Positions 21,819 through 22,702 of a stretch of 22,702 nucleotides of DNA are shown here, in pieces. How positions within the stretch are numbered: position 1 is the first letter of the stretch; each line of letters opens with the position of its first letter. Under the pieces are notes generated by a model. The model had not been told where the DNA came from. It ran no database searches and saw only the letters and a list, made by a program, of their open reading frames with translations. The stretch spans positions 1 through 22,702 of the forward strand of contig CAKTAM010000022.1 in the NCBI GenBank assembly GCA_934527255.1, read 5' to 3'. Source of the stretch: an uncultured Oscillospiraceae bacterium (GTDB lineage: Bacteria; Bacillota; Clostridia; Oscillospirales; Ruminococcaceae). A program made the translations under genes and the position numbers.

Positions 21819-22619
21819 ATGATACTGGCAATTGACGTGGGCAATACCCACATCAGCTTTGGCTGCGTGCAGGCGGATGGCTCTGTCGGGCAGGTGTTTC
21901 AAATGGCGACCGACCCTGCCGAGACCGGCTTTGGCTATGCCGCCCGTATGCAGCAGATACTGGCGCTGGGCGGTGTGGAAACGGCCGCGCTGGAGGGGGC
22001 CGTGCTTTCCTGCGTGGTTCCCCCCGCGCTGGATGCCGTGCGCAGCGCCGTGCAGCTGCTTACCGGCCAACAGCCGCTGACGGTGGGCGCGGGGGTCAAA
22101 ACCGGCCTGCCCCTTGCCATTGATGACCCCGGCGATCTGGCGGGTGATCTGGTGGCGGCGGCGGTGGCGGCCCGGGCCGAATATCCGCTGCCCTGCATCA
22201 TTGTAGATATGGGCACGGCCACCACCGTCACCGTGGTGGATGAAAACGGGCGGTACATTGGCGGGTGCATTCTGCCTGGGGCGGGCATTGCCCTGCACGC
22301 GCTGGCGCAAAACGCGGCGCTGCTGCCCCGCATTGATATTACACCGCCGCAAAAGGCCATTGCCACCAATACCCTTGACAGCATGAAGGCAGGCATTGTG
22401 TTTGGCAGTGCCGGTGCGGTGGATGGCATACTGGATCGTTACGCTGCCGCCCTTGGGCGCGAACCCGCCAGCATTGTGGCCACCGGCGGCCTGTGCGGGG
22501 CGGTGTGTCCGTACTGCAGGCACGATATCCGGTGCGACGCTACACTGGTGTTAAAGGGGCTGGGCATTCTCTGGCGCAAAAACCGGCCGCTTCGGTCGGC
22601 GGCCGCCTCAAACGAATAA
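21819..22619 (+). CDS. coaX: Type III pantothenate kinase CoaX
   Basis: 266 residues, normal for CoaX. It phosphorylates pantothenate, the first step of coenzyme A synthesis, in the ASKHA fold. Motifs: LAIDVGNTHISFG (3-15) with phosphate-binding DVGNT, IIVDMGTATTVTVVD (127-141), GGCILPGAGI (148-157), and ATGGL (221-225). The usual GADR motif of the pantothenate site reads LAGDLV (107-112): aspartate D110 is kept but the arginine is replaced by leucine. The rest of the protein looks intact. ATG 21819 has AAGGCGG upstream. It is cotranscribed with the S-component gene and closed by a strong terminator. Confidence 0.94.
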   Translation: MILAIDVGNTHISFGCVQADGSVGQVFQMATDPAETGFGYAARMQQILALGGVETAALEGAVLSCVVPPALDAVRSAVQLLTGQQPLTVGAGVKTGLPLAIDDPGDLAGDLVAAAVAARAEYPLPCIIVDMGTATTVTVVDENGRYIGGCILPGAGIALHALAQNAALLPRIDITPPQKAIATNTLDSMKAGIVFGSAGAVDGILDRYAAALGREPASIVATGGLCGAVCPYCRHDIRCDATLVLKGLGILWRKNRPLRSAAASNE

Positions 22620-22625
22620 AAGCAG

Positions 22626-22674
22626 AAAAGCCTTTCCGGGGCGCGGCGTGGCCGGCGCCCCGGAAAGGCTTTTT
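22626..22674 (+). terminator. Intrinsic terminator after coaX
   Basis: AAAGCCTTTCCGGGGCGC pairs with GGCGCCCCGGAAAGGCTTT, an unusually long near-perfect stem, followed by five T. Nothing recognisable lies in the last 28 bases. Confidence 0.9.
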
Positions 22675-22702
22675 GATGTGGCGGTGCGGCGCTGTCAAGC
22701 AG

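Overview
The window is a GC-rich, gene-dense chromosomal stretch that looks like a gut Clostridia (Oscillospirales/Ruminococcaceae, Faecalibacterium-, Gemmiger- or Subdoligranulum-like). The grounds are Firmicutes-type Shine-Dalgarno sites (AGGAGG variants), classic sigma-A promoters, a two-gene SufC/SufB-like set, a ThiI without a rhodanese domain, CoaX next to an ECF S component, and a TetM-like GTPase of the clostridial kind. No rRNA, tRNA, CRISPR array, insertion sequence or phage gene was seen. The genus is an inference.

Layout. 1-1297 (-): N-terminal part of a secreted protein with tandem discoidin (F5/8 type C) domains, cut by the window edge, with a good promoter and a terminator-like hairpin in its leader. 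1959-4583 (-): an EF-G/TetM-like translational GTPase fused to a C-terminal NYN/Rae1-like ribonuclease domain, the most interesting protein here. 4729-7030 (-): ABC exporter permease and ATPase behind a promoter with a 19-bp spacer and central dyad, as MerR-family activators use. 7163-7657 (-): trmL. 7899-8078 (+): small glycine-zipper membrane protein. 8171-8878 (-): deoD. 9191-11743 (+): a hydroxypyruvate-isomerase-like TIM-barrel protein and a lipoprotein M3-type metallopeptidase. The deoD/TIM-barrel divergent region holds palindromes at both promoters and five copies of a 15-bp repeat.

12088-16918 (-): cysteine desulfurase, thiI, cinA and an AEC-family transporter. The desulfurase probably feeds sulfur to ThiI for tRNA 4-thiouridine. 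A terminator-like hairpin lies directly before the cinA ribosome binding site. 17289-17987 (-): XRE-family regulator with a TTG start. 18267-18950 (+): histidine phosphatase. 19135-20793 (-): sufC and a sufB-like gene, a minimal two-component Fe-S scaffold set. 21236-22619 (+): ECF S component (probably pantothenate) and type III pantothenate kinase CoaX, together giving vitamin B5 uptake and the first step of CoA synthesis.

Transcription units are well punctuated. Ten promoters and ten intrinsic terminators or terminator-like hairpins can be read by eye, several of them bidirectional between convergent genes. Three genes (sufC, the XRE regulator and, by spacing, cinA) probably start at TTG.
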